Shown: piece after piece, positions 37,149 through 45,620 of the stretch
Position numbering within the stretch: the stretch's first letter is position 1
Layout of the letters: the number at the start of each line of letters is the position of its first letter
Assembly (NCBI RefSeq): GCF_014199615.1
Contig: NZ_JACHOB010000006.1
Location: 124,001 to 188,000 of the forward strand
Length of the DNA: 64,000 nucleotides
Direction of reading: 5' to 3'
Origin: Parvularcula dongshanensis
GTDB taxonomy: Bacteria > Pseudomonadota > Alphaproteobacteria > Caulobacterales > Parvularculaceae
Position numbers and translations under genes: made by a program
The notes under the pieces: generated by a model
Databases searched by the model: none
Seen by the model: only the letters and a program-made list of their open reading frames with translations
Told to the model about the DNA's origin: nothing

Positions 37149-38381
37149 GTGTCGGATCAGGCCTTCAACGCCTTCCTGGCGCTGTCGGCGGGGACCATCC
37201 TCGCACTCTCGCTCGTAAGCGACTGGGTGAAGGCACGCTTCTGGGTGTCGGAGGCGCTGGTGTGCCTCACGGTCGGCGTCCTCGTCGGCCCGGCAGTCCT
37301 CGGCCTCTTCGAGTTCGACGTCATGACCTCGGAGGCGCATCGGAGCCTCTTCGAGCAGACCGCGCGTTTGACGGTCAGCCTCTCCGTAATGGGCGCGGCG
37401 CTCCGTCTGCCGGCTGGATGGCTGACGGCGCACTGGCGGTCGCTCGCGATCGTCCTGACCCTCGGCATGGCGGCGATGTGGGCGGCCTCGGCACTCCTCG
37501 TCGCCCCCCTCGGCCTTGGCCTTCTCGGTTGCCTCCTGGTCGGCGCGATCGTCACGCCGACCGACCCCGTCCTCGCCGCCAGCATCGTCGAAGGGAAGGT
37601 CGCGAAGGCGCGGGTCCGCGAACGAACGCGCCATGCGATCACCGCGGAGAGCGGCATCAATGATGGGCTCGCCCTACCCTTCGTCCTCCTACCGACACTC
37701 CTCCTGTCGCCGCCGGGGGACGGACCGCTCTGGGCGCACTACCTCTTCGAGGTGATTCTCTGGCAGGTGGTCGCGGCTGCAGGTCTCGGCGGCGTCCTTG
37801 GTTGGGTGACGGGACGGACCTTCGTCTGGATGGCCGAGCGCGGCGCCACCGACGCCAAGACGGTCACCGCCGTCACCCTCGCCCTAACGATCGCGACGCT
37901 GGCCGGCGTCCGCCTGATGGGGGCCGACGGCATCCTGGGCGTCTTTACGGCCGGCATCCTCCTCAACGGCTTCTTCCGCGGCGAACGCGACGAGCACTCG
38001 CAGCACTTCCAGACCACGGTGGACCGCGTTCTCACCCTGCCCGTCTTCATCCTGCTCGGTGTCGCCCTGCCCTTCTCGCAGTGGGGCGAACTTGGCTGGC
38101 CGCTCGTCTTGACCTGTGTGCTCGTCACGCTGTTTCGGCGCTTTCCCGCCTTCGCCTCGTTCGGCGCCCGCCTGCCGCTCTACGGATCGAGGCGGACGGC
38201 GAGCTTCGCGGGCTGGTTCGGCCCGATCGGCGTCGCGGCGATCTTCTACGCGACGCTCGCATTGCACCGCACGGAGCTCGAAGTGGTCTGGCCGATCGTC
38301 ACGGCGCTCGTTACCACCTCCGTCATCACCTACGGCGTCTGCGCGACGCCGCTCACCCGCCGGTTCGGAGACGCGAAGTGA
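37149..38381 (+). CDS. CPA1-family cation:proton antiporter (NhaP-like)
   Basis: 410 residues with about 12 helices. The ion-binding helix pair is visible: VGAIVTPTDPVLAASIVEG (TPTDP unwound region) and ESGINDGLALPFVLLP (the ND of CPA1). It should exchange Na+ or K+ for protons at the inner membrane and so serve pH or salt homeostasis. GTG 37149 directly abuts the yidC stop, and its own end overlaps engB by 4 bases. It is thus inserted in an otherwise conserved yidC-engB gene order. Confidence 0.9.
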   Translation: MSDQAFNAFLALSAGTILALSLVSDWVKARFWVSEALVCLTVGVLVGPAVLGLFEFDVMTSEAHRSLFEQTARLTVSLSVMGAALRLPAGWLTAHWRSLAIVLTLGMAAMWAASALLVAPLGLGLLGCLLVGAIVTPTDPVLAASIVEGKVAKARVRERTRHAITAESGINDGLALPFVLLPTLLLSPPGDGPLWAHYLFEVILWQVVAAAGLGGVLGWVTGRTFVWMAERGATDAKTVTAVTLALTIATLAGVRLMGADGILGVFTAGILLNGFFRGERDEHSQHFQTTVDRVLTLPVFILLGVALPFSQWGELGWPLVLTCVLVTLFRRFPAFASFGARLPLYGSRRTASFAGWFGPIGVAAIFYATLALHRTELEVVWPIVTALVTTSVITYGVCATPLTRRFGDAK

Positions 38382-38995
38382 CAGAAGAAGAGGCGCGAAA
38401 GCTCTTCGCGGGACCCTGCGACTTCCTACTCGGTGTGACCAGCATCGCTGCGCTGCCCGATCCCGGCCTGCCCGAGGTCGCTTTCGCCGGGCGTTCGAAC
38501 GTCGGCAAGTCGAGCCTTCTCAACGCGCTGACGAACAGGAAGGCGCTCGCGCGGACCTCCAATACGCCGGGGCGCACGCGGGAGCTCAACTTCTTCGACC
38601 TCGGCGGAGAGCTTCGCCTCGTCGACCTGCCAGGCTACGGCTATGCCAAGGCGAGCCGGACGGACGTCGAGGGTTGGACCGGCCTCACGCTCGACTACCT
38701 CAAGGGCCGCGTCGGCCTTCGCCGCGTCTGCGTCCTCGTCGACAGCCGGCACGGCTTGAAGCCGGTGGATGCGGGCACGATGGACACGCTCGACGAAGCG
38801 GCCGTTCCCTATCAGATCGTTCTGACCAAGATCGACAAGGTGAAGCCGACCGCAGCCGAGGGCGTGCGGAAGGCGGTCGCGGGTGCCATCGTCAAACGTC
38901 CCGCCGCGCACCCCGACGTGCTGTTGACCTCCTCGCAGACCGGCGAGGGCATGGAAGAGCTGCGCACCACGCTCGCGGCGCTGACCGAACGCTAG
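38378..38995 (+). CDS. engB: Ribosome biogenesis GTPase EngB (YihA/YsxC)
   Basis: 205 residues of the TrmE-Era-EngA-EngB GTPase class. G1 GRSNVGKSSL, G2 with NTPGRTRELNFF, G3 DLPGYGYAKAS, G4 LTKIDKVKP and G5 TSSQTGEGM are all intact. It aids assembly of the large ribosomal subunit. The start is GTG 38378, overlapping the antiporter stop. Its TAG stop shares CTAG with the convergent DUF502 gene. Confidence 0.95.
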   Translation: MTEEEARKLFAGPCDFLLGVTSIAALPDPGLPEVAFAGRSNVGKSSLLNALTNRKALARTSNTPGRTRELNFFDLGGELRLVDLPGYGYAKASRTDVEGWTGLTLDYLKGRVGLRRVCVLVDSRHGLKPVDAGTMDTLDEAAVPYQIVLTKIDKVKPTAAEGVRKAVAGAIVKRPAAHPDVLLTSSQTGEGMEELRTTLAALTER

Positions 38996-39750
38996 GCCTG
39001 ACCGCGCTTCACCGGCGTACGAGGCTGTTTCGTTCCGCCCGAGATCGCCGTCACCCGCTCCGCGAGCGGCGTGTACTCCGGCGCGACGAGGCCGGCCGAG
39101 AAGATCATCTTCGCGCCGTCCTCGACCGACATCTCAAGCACGCGCAGCTTCGAGCGCTGGACGAAGAGCAGGAAACCGGAGGTCGGGTTCGGGGTCGTCG
39201 GCACGAAGACGTTGGTCATGTCGTCGGCGACGGAGGACAGCGCGTGGCGCGCCTCGCCCTTGGTGCGCGTGACCACGAAGCAGAGCGTCCAGATGCCCTC
39301 GCGCGGGTACTCGATCAGCGCGACCTCCTGGAAGGACTGCTCGGACTGTTGCAGCGCCATCTCGAAGACGTTCTTGAAGAAGCCGTAGAGGCTGCGCACC
39401 ACCGGCACCGCGTCGAGCAGCTTCTCGCCGAGGTCGATGAAGAACCGCCCGATGACGTTCTTCGCGATTACCCCGACGATGACGAGCAGCACGATCGCCA
39501 CCAGGACGCCGAGCCCGGGAATGTAGAAGCCTTCCCACTCCGGCGGCAGCCAGGACTGCGGGAAGGCCGACTGCATGAAGTCGTCGAGCCGCGCGAGCGG
39601 CCCGGTCACCAGCCAGTAGATGAGCGCGATGGTGATCAAGATGGGCGCCGAGATCACGACGCCGGTCAGGAAGTTGTTGCGCAGCGCCGAGAACGGGCCT
39701 TGCGGCGCCAGCACCTTCTTCGGCTCGTTGTTCTCAGGACTGTTGGCCAC
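38992..39750 (-). CDS. DUF502 family membrane protein
   Basis: 252 residues. Two membrane helices (NNFLTGVVISAPILITIALI and IPGLGVLVAIVLLVIVGVIA) precede a conserved soluble part: VPVVRSLYGFFKNVFE, VALIEYPREGIWTLCFVV, VFVPTTPNPTSGFLLFV and the C-terminal MIFSAGLVAPEY. These are the conserved blocks of DUF502. Function is unknown across bacteria; plant homologues are named LIKE-COV. It is convergent with engB and divergent from crtY. Confidence 0.88.
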   Translation of the reverse strand: MANSPENNEPKKVLAPQGPFSALRNNFLTGVVISAPILITIALIYWLVTGPLARLDDFMQSAFPQSWLPPEWEGFYIPGLGVLVAIVLLVIVGVIAKNVIGRFFIDLGEKLLDAVPVVRSLYGFFKNVFEMALQQSEQSFQEVALIEYPREGIWTLCFVVTRTKGEARHALSSVADDMTNVFVPTTPNPTSGFLLFVQRSKLRVLEMSVEDGAKMIFSAGLVAPEYTPLAERVTAISGGTKQPRTPVKRGQA

Positions 39751-39811
39751 GACCGGGCTCCTTGGGGGCGCGCATCGCCAAGCCTCGCATTTCTAGAGAG
39801 CGAAAGCCTTA

Positions 39812-41053
39812 ATGGGAACCCGATTGGTAGCGCCCGCGGATCGGGCTAGGCCTGCCCCCGTGTCCACCTACGACCTCCTCTTCGCCGGCGGCGGCCTCTC
39901 CTCGGCGCTCACTGCTTATCGGGTGGCGGTGTCGAACCCGAACCTCAGGATCGGTCTCGTCGAAGCGGCCGATACGCTCGGCGGCAACCACACCTGGTCG
40001 TTCCACGAGACCGACGTGACGGCGGACCAGCACGCCTGGATCGACCCCTTTATCGTCCACCGCTGGCCGGGGCAGAAGGTGCGCTTCCCGAAGCGCGAAC
40101 GGACCCTCGGCACGGGCTACCGCAGCGTCACCTCCGAGCGCCTGCACGATGTGCTGTCCGACGTCGCGAACGTCGACCTGCTGACCGGCACGCCGGTCGC
40201 GGCGGCGGACCCGGACGGGCTCACACTGACCGATCAGCGCCGCCTCGCCGGGACCGTTCTCGACGGGCGCGGCGCGCAGCCGACGCCGCGGCTCACCCTC
40301 GGCTTTCAGAAGTTCCTGGGCCAGGAGGTCCGCACCGCGGCGCCCCACGGCGTCACCGTGCCGACGATCATGGACGCGACGGTCGCGCAGACCGACGGCT
40401 ACCGCTTCGTCTACGTCCTGCCCTTCACGCAAGACACGCTCCTCATCGAGGACACCTACTACGCCGACGGCGCGGACCTGCCGGAGGGTACGCTACGGGA
40501 CGAGATCGCCGCCTACGCCGCCCGCCAAGGCTGGCAGGTCGCCGAGGTCCTGCGCGAGGAGACGGGCATCCTGCCGATCGTCCTCGAAGGCGACGTGGAC
40601 GGCTTTTGGGACGACGCGCGCGATGGCCCCGCTCCGCTCGGGCTTCGCGCCGGCCTCTTCCACCCCGTCACCGGCTACAGCCTGCCCGACGCCGCCCGCC
40701 TCGCGGACCTCGTCGCCGAGGCTTGCCGCGAAGGCGTGCCCGGACCGGAAGCGCTCTTCGCGCTCGTCGAAAACCACGCGAAGACCACCTGGCGCGAGCA
40801 GCGCTTCTACCGCCTCCTCAACCGTATGCTCTTCCGCGCGGCCGAGCCGCACCTGCGTTACGTCGTCCTAGAACGCTTCTACGGCTTGCCGCAGGCCCTC
40901 ATCGAGCGATTTTATGCGGGAAAGACGACGCTAGGCGACATGGCCCGAGTCCTGGCAGGCAGGCCGCCCGTGCCGATCCCGGCGGCGATGCGGGCGCTGA
41001 GACCGGAACGGCTGGGCAGGGAAGGAACGAACGGATGCACGGAGCGGGCATGA
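39812..41053 (+). CDS. crtY: Lycopene beta-cyclase CrtY
   Basis: 413 residues. The dinucleotide-binding LLFAGGGLSSALTAYRVAVS, the diagnostic GGNHTWSFHETD, YVLPFTQDTLLIEDTYY and GLFHPVTGYSLPDAA are the hallmarks of bacterial CrtY. It closes both ends of lycopene to beta-rings, giving beta-carotene, at the membrane. ATG 39812 is the first start; GTG 39860 (just before STYDLLFAGGG) would remove a 16-residue unconserved leader and is equally possible. It is the first gene of the crtYIBWZ operon, with crtI overlapping by 4 bases. Confidence 0.93.
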   Translation: MGTRLVAPADRARPAPVSTYDLLFAGGGLSSALTAYRVAVSNPNLRIGLVEAADTLGGNHTWSFHETDVTADQHAWIDPFIVHRWPGQKVRFPKRERTLGTGYRSVTSERLHDVLSDVANVDLLTGTPVAAADPDGLTLTDQRRLAGTVLDGRGAQPTPRLTLGFQKFLGQEVRTAAPHGVTVPTIMDATVAQTDGYRFVYVLPFTQDTLLIEDTYYADGADLPEGTLRDEIAAYAARQGWQVAEVLREETGILPIVLEGDVDGFWDDARDGPAPLGLRAGLFHPVTGYSLPDAARLADLVAEACREGVPGPEALFALVENHAKTTWREQRFYRLLNRMLFRAAEPHLRYVVLERFYGLPQALIERFYAGKTTLGDMARVLAGRPPVPIPAAMRALRPERLGREGTNGCTERA

Positions 41054-42594
41054 CGAAAGGGACGAAGCCCAAGGCATGCGTCGTCGGCGCGGGCTTCGGC
41101 GGGCTCGCCCTCGCCTGCCGGCTGCAGGCCGCAGGCTTTCAGGTCACGCTGATCGAGGGCCGGGACAAGCTCGGCGGCCGGGCCTACGTCTACGAGCAGG
41201 ACGGCTACACCTTCGATGGCGGACCGACCGTCATCACGGACCCGACCTGCCTCGAGGCCGTGTTCGAGGCGGGGGGCGCCAAGCTGTCGGACTACGTCGA
41301 GCTGATGCCCGTCAGCCCCTTCTACAACCTGCGCTGGGAGGACGGGACGACCTTCGACTACGTCCAGGACGGGGACGCGCTCAAGGAACAGATCGCCAAG
41401 ATCAACCCGAAGGACGTCGAAGGTTACGACCGCTTCCACGCCTACACGCGGCGCCTCTTCGACGAGGGCTACCTCAAGCTCGGCCACGTTCCCTTCTTGA
41501 ACTTCTGGTCGATGATCCGCGTCGCGCCGCAGCTCGCGACGCTCCGGGCCGACAAGTCCGTCTACAGCCAGGTGTCGAAGTTCATCGAGGACGAGCACCT
41601 GCGACAGGCCTTCAGCTTCCACCCGCTGCTGGTGGGCGGGGACCCCTTCAAGACGTCGGCCATCTACGCGCTCATCCACGCGCTCGAGCGCGAGTGGGGC
41701 GTCTGGTTCCCCCGCGGCGGCACGGGCGCCCTCGTACGCGGGATGGGGCGCTTCTTCGAGGACCTCGGCGGCGAGGTCATCCTCGGCGATCCCGTCGAAG
41801 AGATCGACGAGGTGGCCGGACGCCTCAAGACCGTCCGCACGAAGAGCGGCTGGACCGGCGACTTCGACGCCGTCGCTTCGAACGCGGACGTCGTCCACAC
41901 CTACGAGAAGCTCCTGCACCGGTCCCCGCGCGGGCAGAAGGCGACGAGCGCGCTCAAGAAGAAGCGCTACTCGATGAGCCTCTTCGTCATCTACTTCGGC
42001 ACGGACAAGAAGTACGAGGACATCGCTCACCACACGATCCTGTTCGGCCAGCGCTACCGCGAGCTGATCTCGGAGATCTTCGCGGGGCCTGAGCTGCCCG
42101 AAGACTTCTCGCTCTACCTGCACCGGCCGACCGCCACCGATCCGAGCCTCGCGCCGGAGGGCGGCGAGGCGTTCTACGTGCTCTCGCCCGTCCCGCACCT
42201 CGGCAAGGCCGACATCGACTGGTCCGTCGAGGGCCCGAAGTACAAGGAGCGGATCTATCAGTACCTCGAAGAGCGCTACCTCCCGGACCTGCGAAAGCAC
42301 ATCGTCACCGACCACATGCTGACGCCGCAGGGCTTCAAGGACGAGCTGAACAGCCATCACGGCTCGGCCTTCAGCCTCGAGCCGGTCCTGACGCAGTCCG
42401 CCTTCTTCCGCCTGCACAACCGCGACGACGAGATCGAGAACCTCTACTTCGTCGGCGCGGGCACGCATCCGGGCGCGGGCGTGCCGGGCGTCGTCGGCTC
42501 GGCTCGGGCGACGGCGGGGCTCATGATCGAGGACTTCGGCCTCACGCCGACGGCTGGTGAGCACGAGGCCGCGCAGGCAGTGGCAGCGGAGTGA
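41050..42594 (+). CDS. crtI: Phytoene desaturase CrtI
   Basis: 514 residues. FAD-binding VVGAGFGGLALACRLQAAGF and GGRAYVYEQDGYTFDGGPTV at the N-terminus, and the bacterial desaturase signature VGAGTHPGAGVPGVVGSARA at the C-terminus. It converts phytoene to lycopene through four desaturations. ATG 41050 has GGAG 5 bases upstream and overlaps the crtY stop, so it is preferred over ATG 41035. The product feeds CrtY. Confidence 0.96.
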   Translation: MTKGTKPKACVVGAGFGGLALACRLQAAGFQVTLIEGRDKLGGRAYVYEQDGYTFDGGPTVITDPTCLEAVFEAGGAKLSDYVELMPVSPFYNLRWEDGTTFDYVQDGDALKEQIAKINPKDVEGYDRFHAYTRRLFDEGYLKLGHVPFLNFWSMIRVAPQLATLRADKSVYSQVSKFIEDEHLRQAFSFHPLLVGGDPFKTSAIYALIHALEREWGVWFPRGGTGALVRGMGRFFEDLGGEVILGDPVEEIDEVAGRLKTVRTKSGWTGDFDAVASNADVVHTYEKLLHRSPRGQKATSALKKKRYSMSLFVIYFGTDKKYEDIAHHTILFGQRYRELISEIFAGPELPEDFSLYLHRPTATDPSLAPEGGEAFYVLSPVPHLGKADIDWSVEGPKYKERIYQYLEERYLPDLRKHIVTDHMLTPQGFKDELNSHHGSAFSLEPVLTQSAFFRLHNRDDEIENLYFVGAGTHPGAGVPGVVGSARATAGLMIEDFGLTPTAGEHEAAQAVAAE

Positions 42595-42598
42595 GGCC

Positions 42599-43576
42599 GT
42601 GAACGAGACTGCGAGCATGAAAGAAGTCGAGGCCGCAGCGAGCGAGGCCATCGCGAAGGGCTCCCGCAGCTTCGCGCTGGCGAGCCTCCTCTTCCGCCCC
42701 ACCATGCGACGTCACGCGCACATGCTGTACGCGTGGTGCCGCCACTGCGACGACGTGATCGACGGGCAGAACCTCGGCTTCGGCGAGGACTCGAAGGCCG
42801 GCGCCGCCCACACGCCGCGCCGGTCGGATCTCGACGCGCTGCGGAGCGAGACGCTGGCCGCCTTGCGCGGCGGCGAGGTCTCCTCGGCGCCCATGGCTGC
42901 CTTTCGTGAGGTCGCGCTGGCAACCGACATGCCGGCTCACCACCCCCTCGACCTCCTGCGGGGCTTCGAGATGGACGTCGAGGCACGCGACTACCGTACG
43001 ATCTCGGACACGCTCGAATACTGCTACCACGTCGCCGGCGTCGTCGGCGTGATGATGGCGATCGTCATGGGCGTGGACCCGGACGATCAGGAGACGCTCG
43101 ACCGCGCCGCCGACCTCGGTATCGCCTTCCAGCTGACGAACATCGCCCGTGACGTCGTCGACGACGCCGCGATCGGGCGGGTCTACCTCCCATCGGACTG
43201 GCTCGCCGAGCACGGGATCGACGGGCCCGAAGGCGTCCTGGACCCGGCCAACCGGGACGGCGTCTCGGACGTCGCGCGGCGCCTCCTCGCCGTCGCCGAG
43301 CGCTACTACGAGAGCGCGGGACCCGGCGTGCGCCGCCTGCCGATCCGCGCAGGCTTCGCGGTCGCCGCCGCGCGCGGCGTCTACCGGGACATCGGCCGCG
43401 TGGTGCGCCAGCGCGGACCTGCGGCCTGGGACGTTCGCGCCCGGACCTCGAAGAAGCGCAAGCTCGCCCTCGCTGGGCTCGGCTGCATGCAGGGGGCCTC
43501 TGCCAAGGTCATGGTCTTCCGCGCCCTGCCGCCACGCGGCGACCTGTGGAAGTACCGGACCGAAGGGACGGCATGA
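42599..43576 (+). CDS. crtB: Phytoene synthase CrtB
   Basis: 325 residues of the squalene/phytoene synthase family. The first Asp-rich motif is YAWCRHCDDVID (DxxxD) and the second QLTNIARDVVDDAAIGRVYL. It condenses two GGPP molecules to phytoene. The start is taken as GTG 42599, 4 bases after the crtI stop, with GGAGTGAGG just upstream; ATG 42617 is an alternative. Its stop overlaps crtW. Confidence 0.95.
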   Translation: MNETASMKEVEAAASEAIAKGSRSFALASLLFRPTMRRHAHMLYAWCRHCDDVIDGQNLGFGEDSKAGAAHTPRRSDLDALRSETLAALRGGEVSSAPMAAFREVALATDMPAHHPLDLLRGFEMDVEARDYRTISDTLEYCYHVAGVVGVMMAIVMGVDPDDQETLDRAADLGIAFQLTNIARDVVDDAAIGRVYLPSDWLAEHGIDGPEGVLDPANRDGVSDVARRLLAVAERYYESAGPGVRRLPIRAGFAVAAARGVYRDIGRVVRQRGPAAWDVRARTSKKRKLALAGLGCMQGASAKVMVFRALPPRGDLWKYRTEGTA

Positions 43577-44301
43577 CGGATGCGCCCGCTAGGACCGGCC
43601 TGATCGGCGTCGCGCTGGCGACGGCGATCACCGGTGCCTGGCTGGCGGCTCACGTCTACGGCGTCTTCTTCCTCGACCTCTCCAGCCGCGAAGCACTCCT
43701 CGCCCCTCTCCTGATCCTCGCCCTCCTCTGGCTCTCGGTCGGCCTCTTCATCATCAGCCACGACGCCATCCACGGCAGCCTCGCGCCGGGCCGCCCGGTC
43801 GTGAACCGCGCCTTCGGCTGGGTGGTGATGACCCTCTATGCGGGCTTCCATTACGACCGCCTGGCGCGAAGCCATGCAGGCCACCACGCAGCTCCCGGCA
43901 CGGCGGACGATCCCGACTTCTCGGCGGACCACCCCGACGCCTTCTGGCCCTGGTTCGTCCAGTTCTTCCGACACCACTTCTCCTGGCGGCCGTTCCTGTT
44001 CGTGAACGCGGTCGTCTTCTTCTACTGGCTTGTCCTCGGAGCGAGCCCCCTCAACATCGTCCTGTTCTACGGCGTGCCCGCCCTCGGCTCGGCGGTGCAG
44101 CTCTTCTACTTCGGCACCTTCCGCCCGCACCGGCACGCCGAAGGGGCCTTCGCCGACAAACACAACGCGCGCTCGGACCGGATGCCGGCCCTCGCCGCCC
44201 TCCTCACCTGCTACAACTTCGGCGGCTACCATCACGAGCACCACCTCTACCCGCACGAGCCCTGGTGGCGCTTGCCCCGCCGCCGTACGGAGGCCCGATG
44301 A
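43573..44301 (+). CDS. crtW: Beta-carotene ketolase CrtW
   Basis: 242 residues, membrane-bound di-iron oxygenase of the fatty acid desaturase superfamily. Histidine boxes: ISHDAIHG, RSHAGHHAAPG and FGGYHHEHHLYPHEPWW. It adds 4-keto groups to beta-ionone rings, giving echinenone and canthaxanthin, or astaxanthin together with CrtZ. ATG 43573 overlaps the crtB stop (ATGA), and its end overlaps crtZ the same way. Confidence 0.94.
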   Translation: MTDAPARTGLIGVALATAITGAWLAAHVYGVFFLDLSSREALLAPLLILALLWLSVGLFIISHDAIHGSLAPGRPVVNRAFGWVVMTLYAGFHYDRLARSHAGHHAAPGTADDPDFSADHPDAFWPWFVQFFRHHFSWRPFLFVNAVVFFYWLVLGASPLNIVLFYGVPALGSAVQLFYFGTFRPHRHAEGAFADKHNARSDRMPALAALLTCYNFGGYHHEHHLYPHEPWWRLPRRRTEAR

Positions 44302-44807
44302 GCGACATGATCCTTCCCCTCTGGCTGAAGATCACGCTGGTCCTCGGCACCGCCGCCGGGATGGAGGCGGTCGCCTGGTCCGCGCACAAATACATCATGC
44401 ATGGCTGGGGCTGGAGCTGGCATCGTGACCACCACGAGCCGCATGACGGCGCGCTCGAGCACAACGACCTCTACGCGGTCGTCTTCGGCGTCTTCTCGAC
44501 CGTGCTCTTCGTCGTCGGCTACTACTTCTGGCCGCCCCTCTGGTGGATCGCGCTCGGCATCACCCTTTACGGAATCATGTACGCCTTCGTTCACGACGGG
44601 CTCGTGCACGGAAGGCTGCCGATCGCCTGGGTGCCCAAGCGCGGCTACTTCAAGCGCCTCGTCCAGGCGCACAAGCTCCACCACGCGACGACGTCCAAGC
44701 ACGGGGCCGTCTCCTACGGCTTCGTCCTCGCGCCCGACCCGAAGAAGCTTCAAGCGAAGCTCCGCGCGCTGCGAGCCGAGCGCAAGGCCGACATGGCGGC
44801 GCGTTAA
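44298..44807 (+). CDS. crtZ: Beta-carotene 3-hydroxylase CrtZ
   Basis: 169 residues. Four histidine clusters typical of CrtZ: HKYIMHG, WSWHRDHHEPH, VHDGLVHGR and QAHKLHHATTSKHG, on a four-helix membrane scaffold. It hydroxylates the 3 positions of beta-rings (zeaxanthin; astaxanthin when combined with CrtW). GGAGG lies 6 bases before ATG 44298. It is the last gene of the carotenoid operon; the next gene begins 60 bases downstream on the same strand. Confidence 0.95.
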   Translation: MSDMILPLWLKITLVLGTAAGMEAVAWSAHKYIMHGWGWSWHRDHHEPHDGALEHNDLYAVVFGVFSTVLFVVGYYFWPPLWWIALGITLYGIMYAFVHDGLVHGRLPIAWVPKRGYFKRLVQAHKLHHATTSKHGAVSYGFVLAPDPKKLQAKLRALRAERKADMAAR

Positions 44808-44866
44808 CGCGAACGCAGCCGGCTCCTCCCGTGTCCTCTTCGCGAAGACACAGAACGGAGGCTCTC

Positions 44867-45601
44867 ATGGCACGCTTCGAAGGCAAGAGGTTCCTCGTCA
44901 CAGGCGGCTCGGGCGGCATCGGCCGCGCCACGGCCGAACTCTTGGCGAGCGAAGGGGCGGAGGTCGTCGTCACGGGGACCAACGAGGATAAGTTGCAATC
45001 GGTCCGCGACGCGATCCCCGGGGTCAAGGCGCTGAAGAACGACTCCTCCGACCCTGACGCCGCCAAGACGCTGGCCGAAGAAGCCGGCCAACTCGACGGC
45101 ATCTTCCTCAACGCCGGCTACGCGGTGATGGTCCCGCACGACGAGGTCAGTACGGACAAGTTCGAGGAGCAGTTCCACGTCAACGTCCGCGGCCCCATGC
45201 TGCAGATGTCGGCCCTGTCGGGACAGCTCAAGGACGGCGGCACGATCGTCGTGAACACCTCCATCGCCCAGTACGCCGGGATGGAAGGGAACAGCCTCTA
45301 CGGCGCGACCAAGGGCGCCCTGCATTCCTACGTCCGGACGCTGACCAAGGAGATGGCGAAGCGCAAGGTCCGTGTGAACGCCGTCGCGCCGGGGCCGATC
45401 TCGACGGACTTCGGCTCGCGCGCCGGGATGAGCAAGGACGAGGAGAAGAAGTTCCAAGAGGAGATCACGAAGCAGGTCCCTCTCGGCCGCTTCGGCGAGG
45501 CGAAGGAGATCGCCACCGCCGTCGCCTTCCTGCTCTCGGACGACGCTTCTTACGTGAACGGCGCCGAGCTCATCGTGGATGGCGGCATGTCGGGGCGCTG
45601 A
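44867..45601 (+). CDS. Short-chain dehydrogenase/reductase (SDR)
   Basis: 244 residues, classical SDR. Cofactor motif VTGGSGGIGRATAELL, LNAGYA (NAG), catalytic Ser in VVNTSIAQ, YGATKG (YxxxK) and the APGPISTDF segment. The substrate is unknown. GGAG lies 6 bases before ATG 44867. It is on the crt strand 59 bases after crtZ, so read-through from the carotenoid operon is possible, but nothing in the sequence ties it to carotenoids. It is convergent with putP. Confidence 0.88.
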   Translation: MARFEGKRFLVTGGSGGIGRATAELLASEGAEVVVTGTNEDKLQSVRDAIPGVKALKNDSSDPDAAKTLAEEAGQLDGIFLNAGYAVMVPHDEVSTDKFEEQFHVNVRGPMLQMSALSGQLKDGGTIVVNTSIAQYAGMEGNSLYGATKGALHSYVRTLTKEMAKRKVRVNAVAPGPISTDFGSRAGMSKDEEKKFQEEITKQVPLGRFGEAKEIATAVAFLLSDDASYVNGAELIVDGGMSGR

Positions 45602-45620
45602 GCCCCGACACTGCCTGCGC

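Noticed and set aside
35211-37634. An 807-codon minus-strand ORF opposite yidC
   Set aside because: Asp/Arg/Glu-rich antisense frame of yidC and the antiporter gene; no known domain.
40912-42705. A 597-codon minus-strand ORF opposite crtI
   Set aside because: Antisense frame of crtI with Glu/Arg/Asp-rich composition; the sense strand has all CrtI motifs.
44828-44850. Terminator between crtZ and the SDR gene
   Set aside because: The sequence can form only a short broken stem with no T-run, so read-through from crtZ is not excluded.
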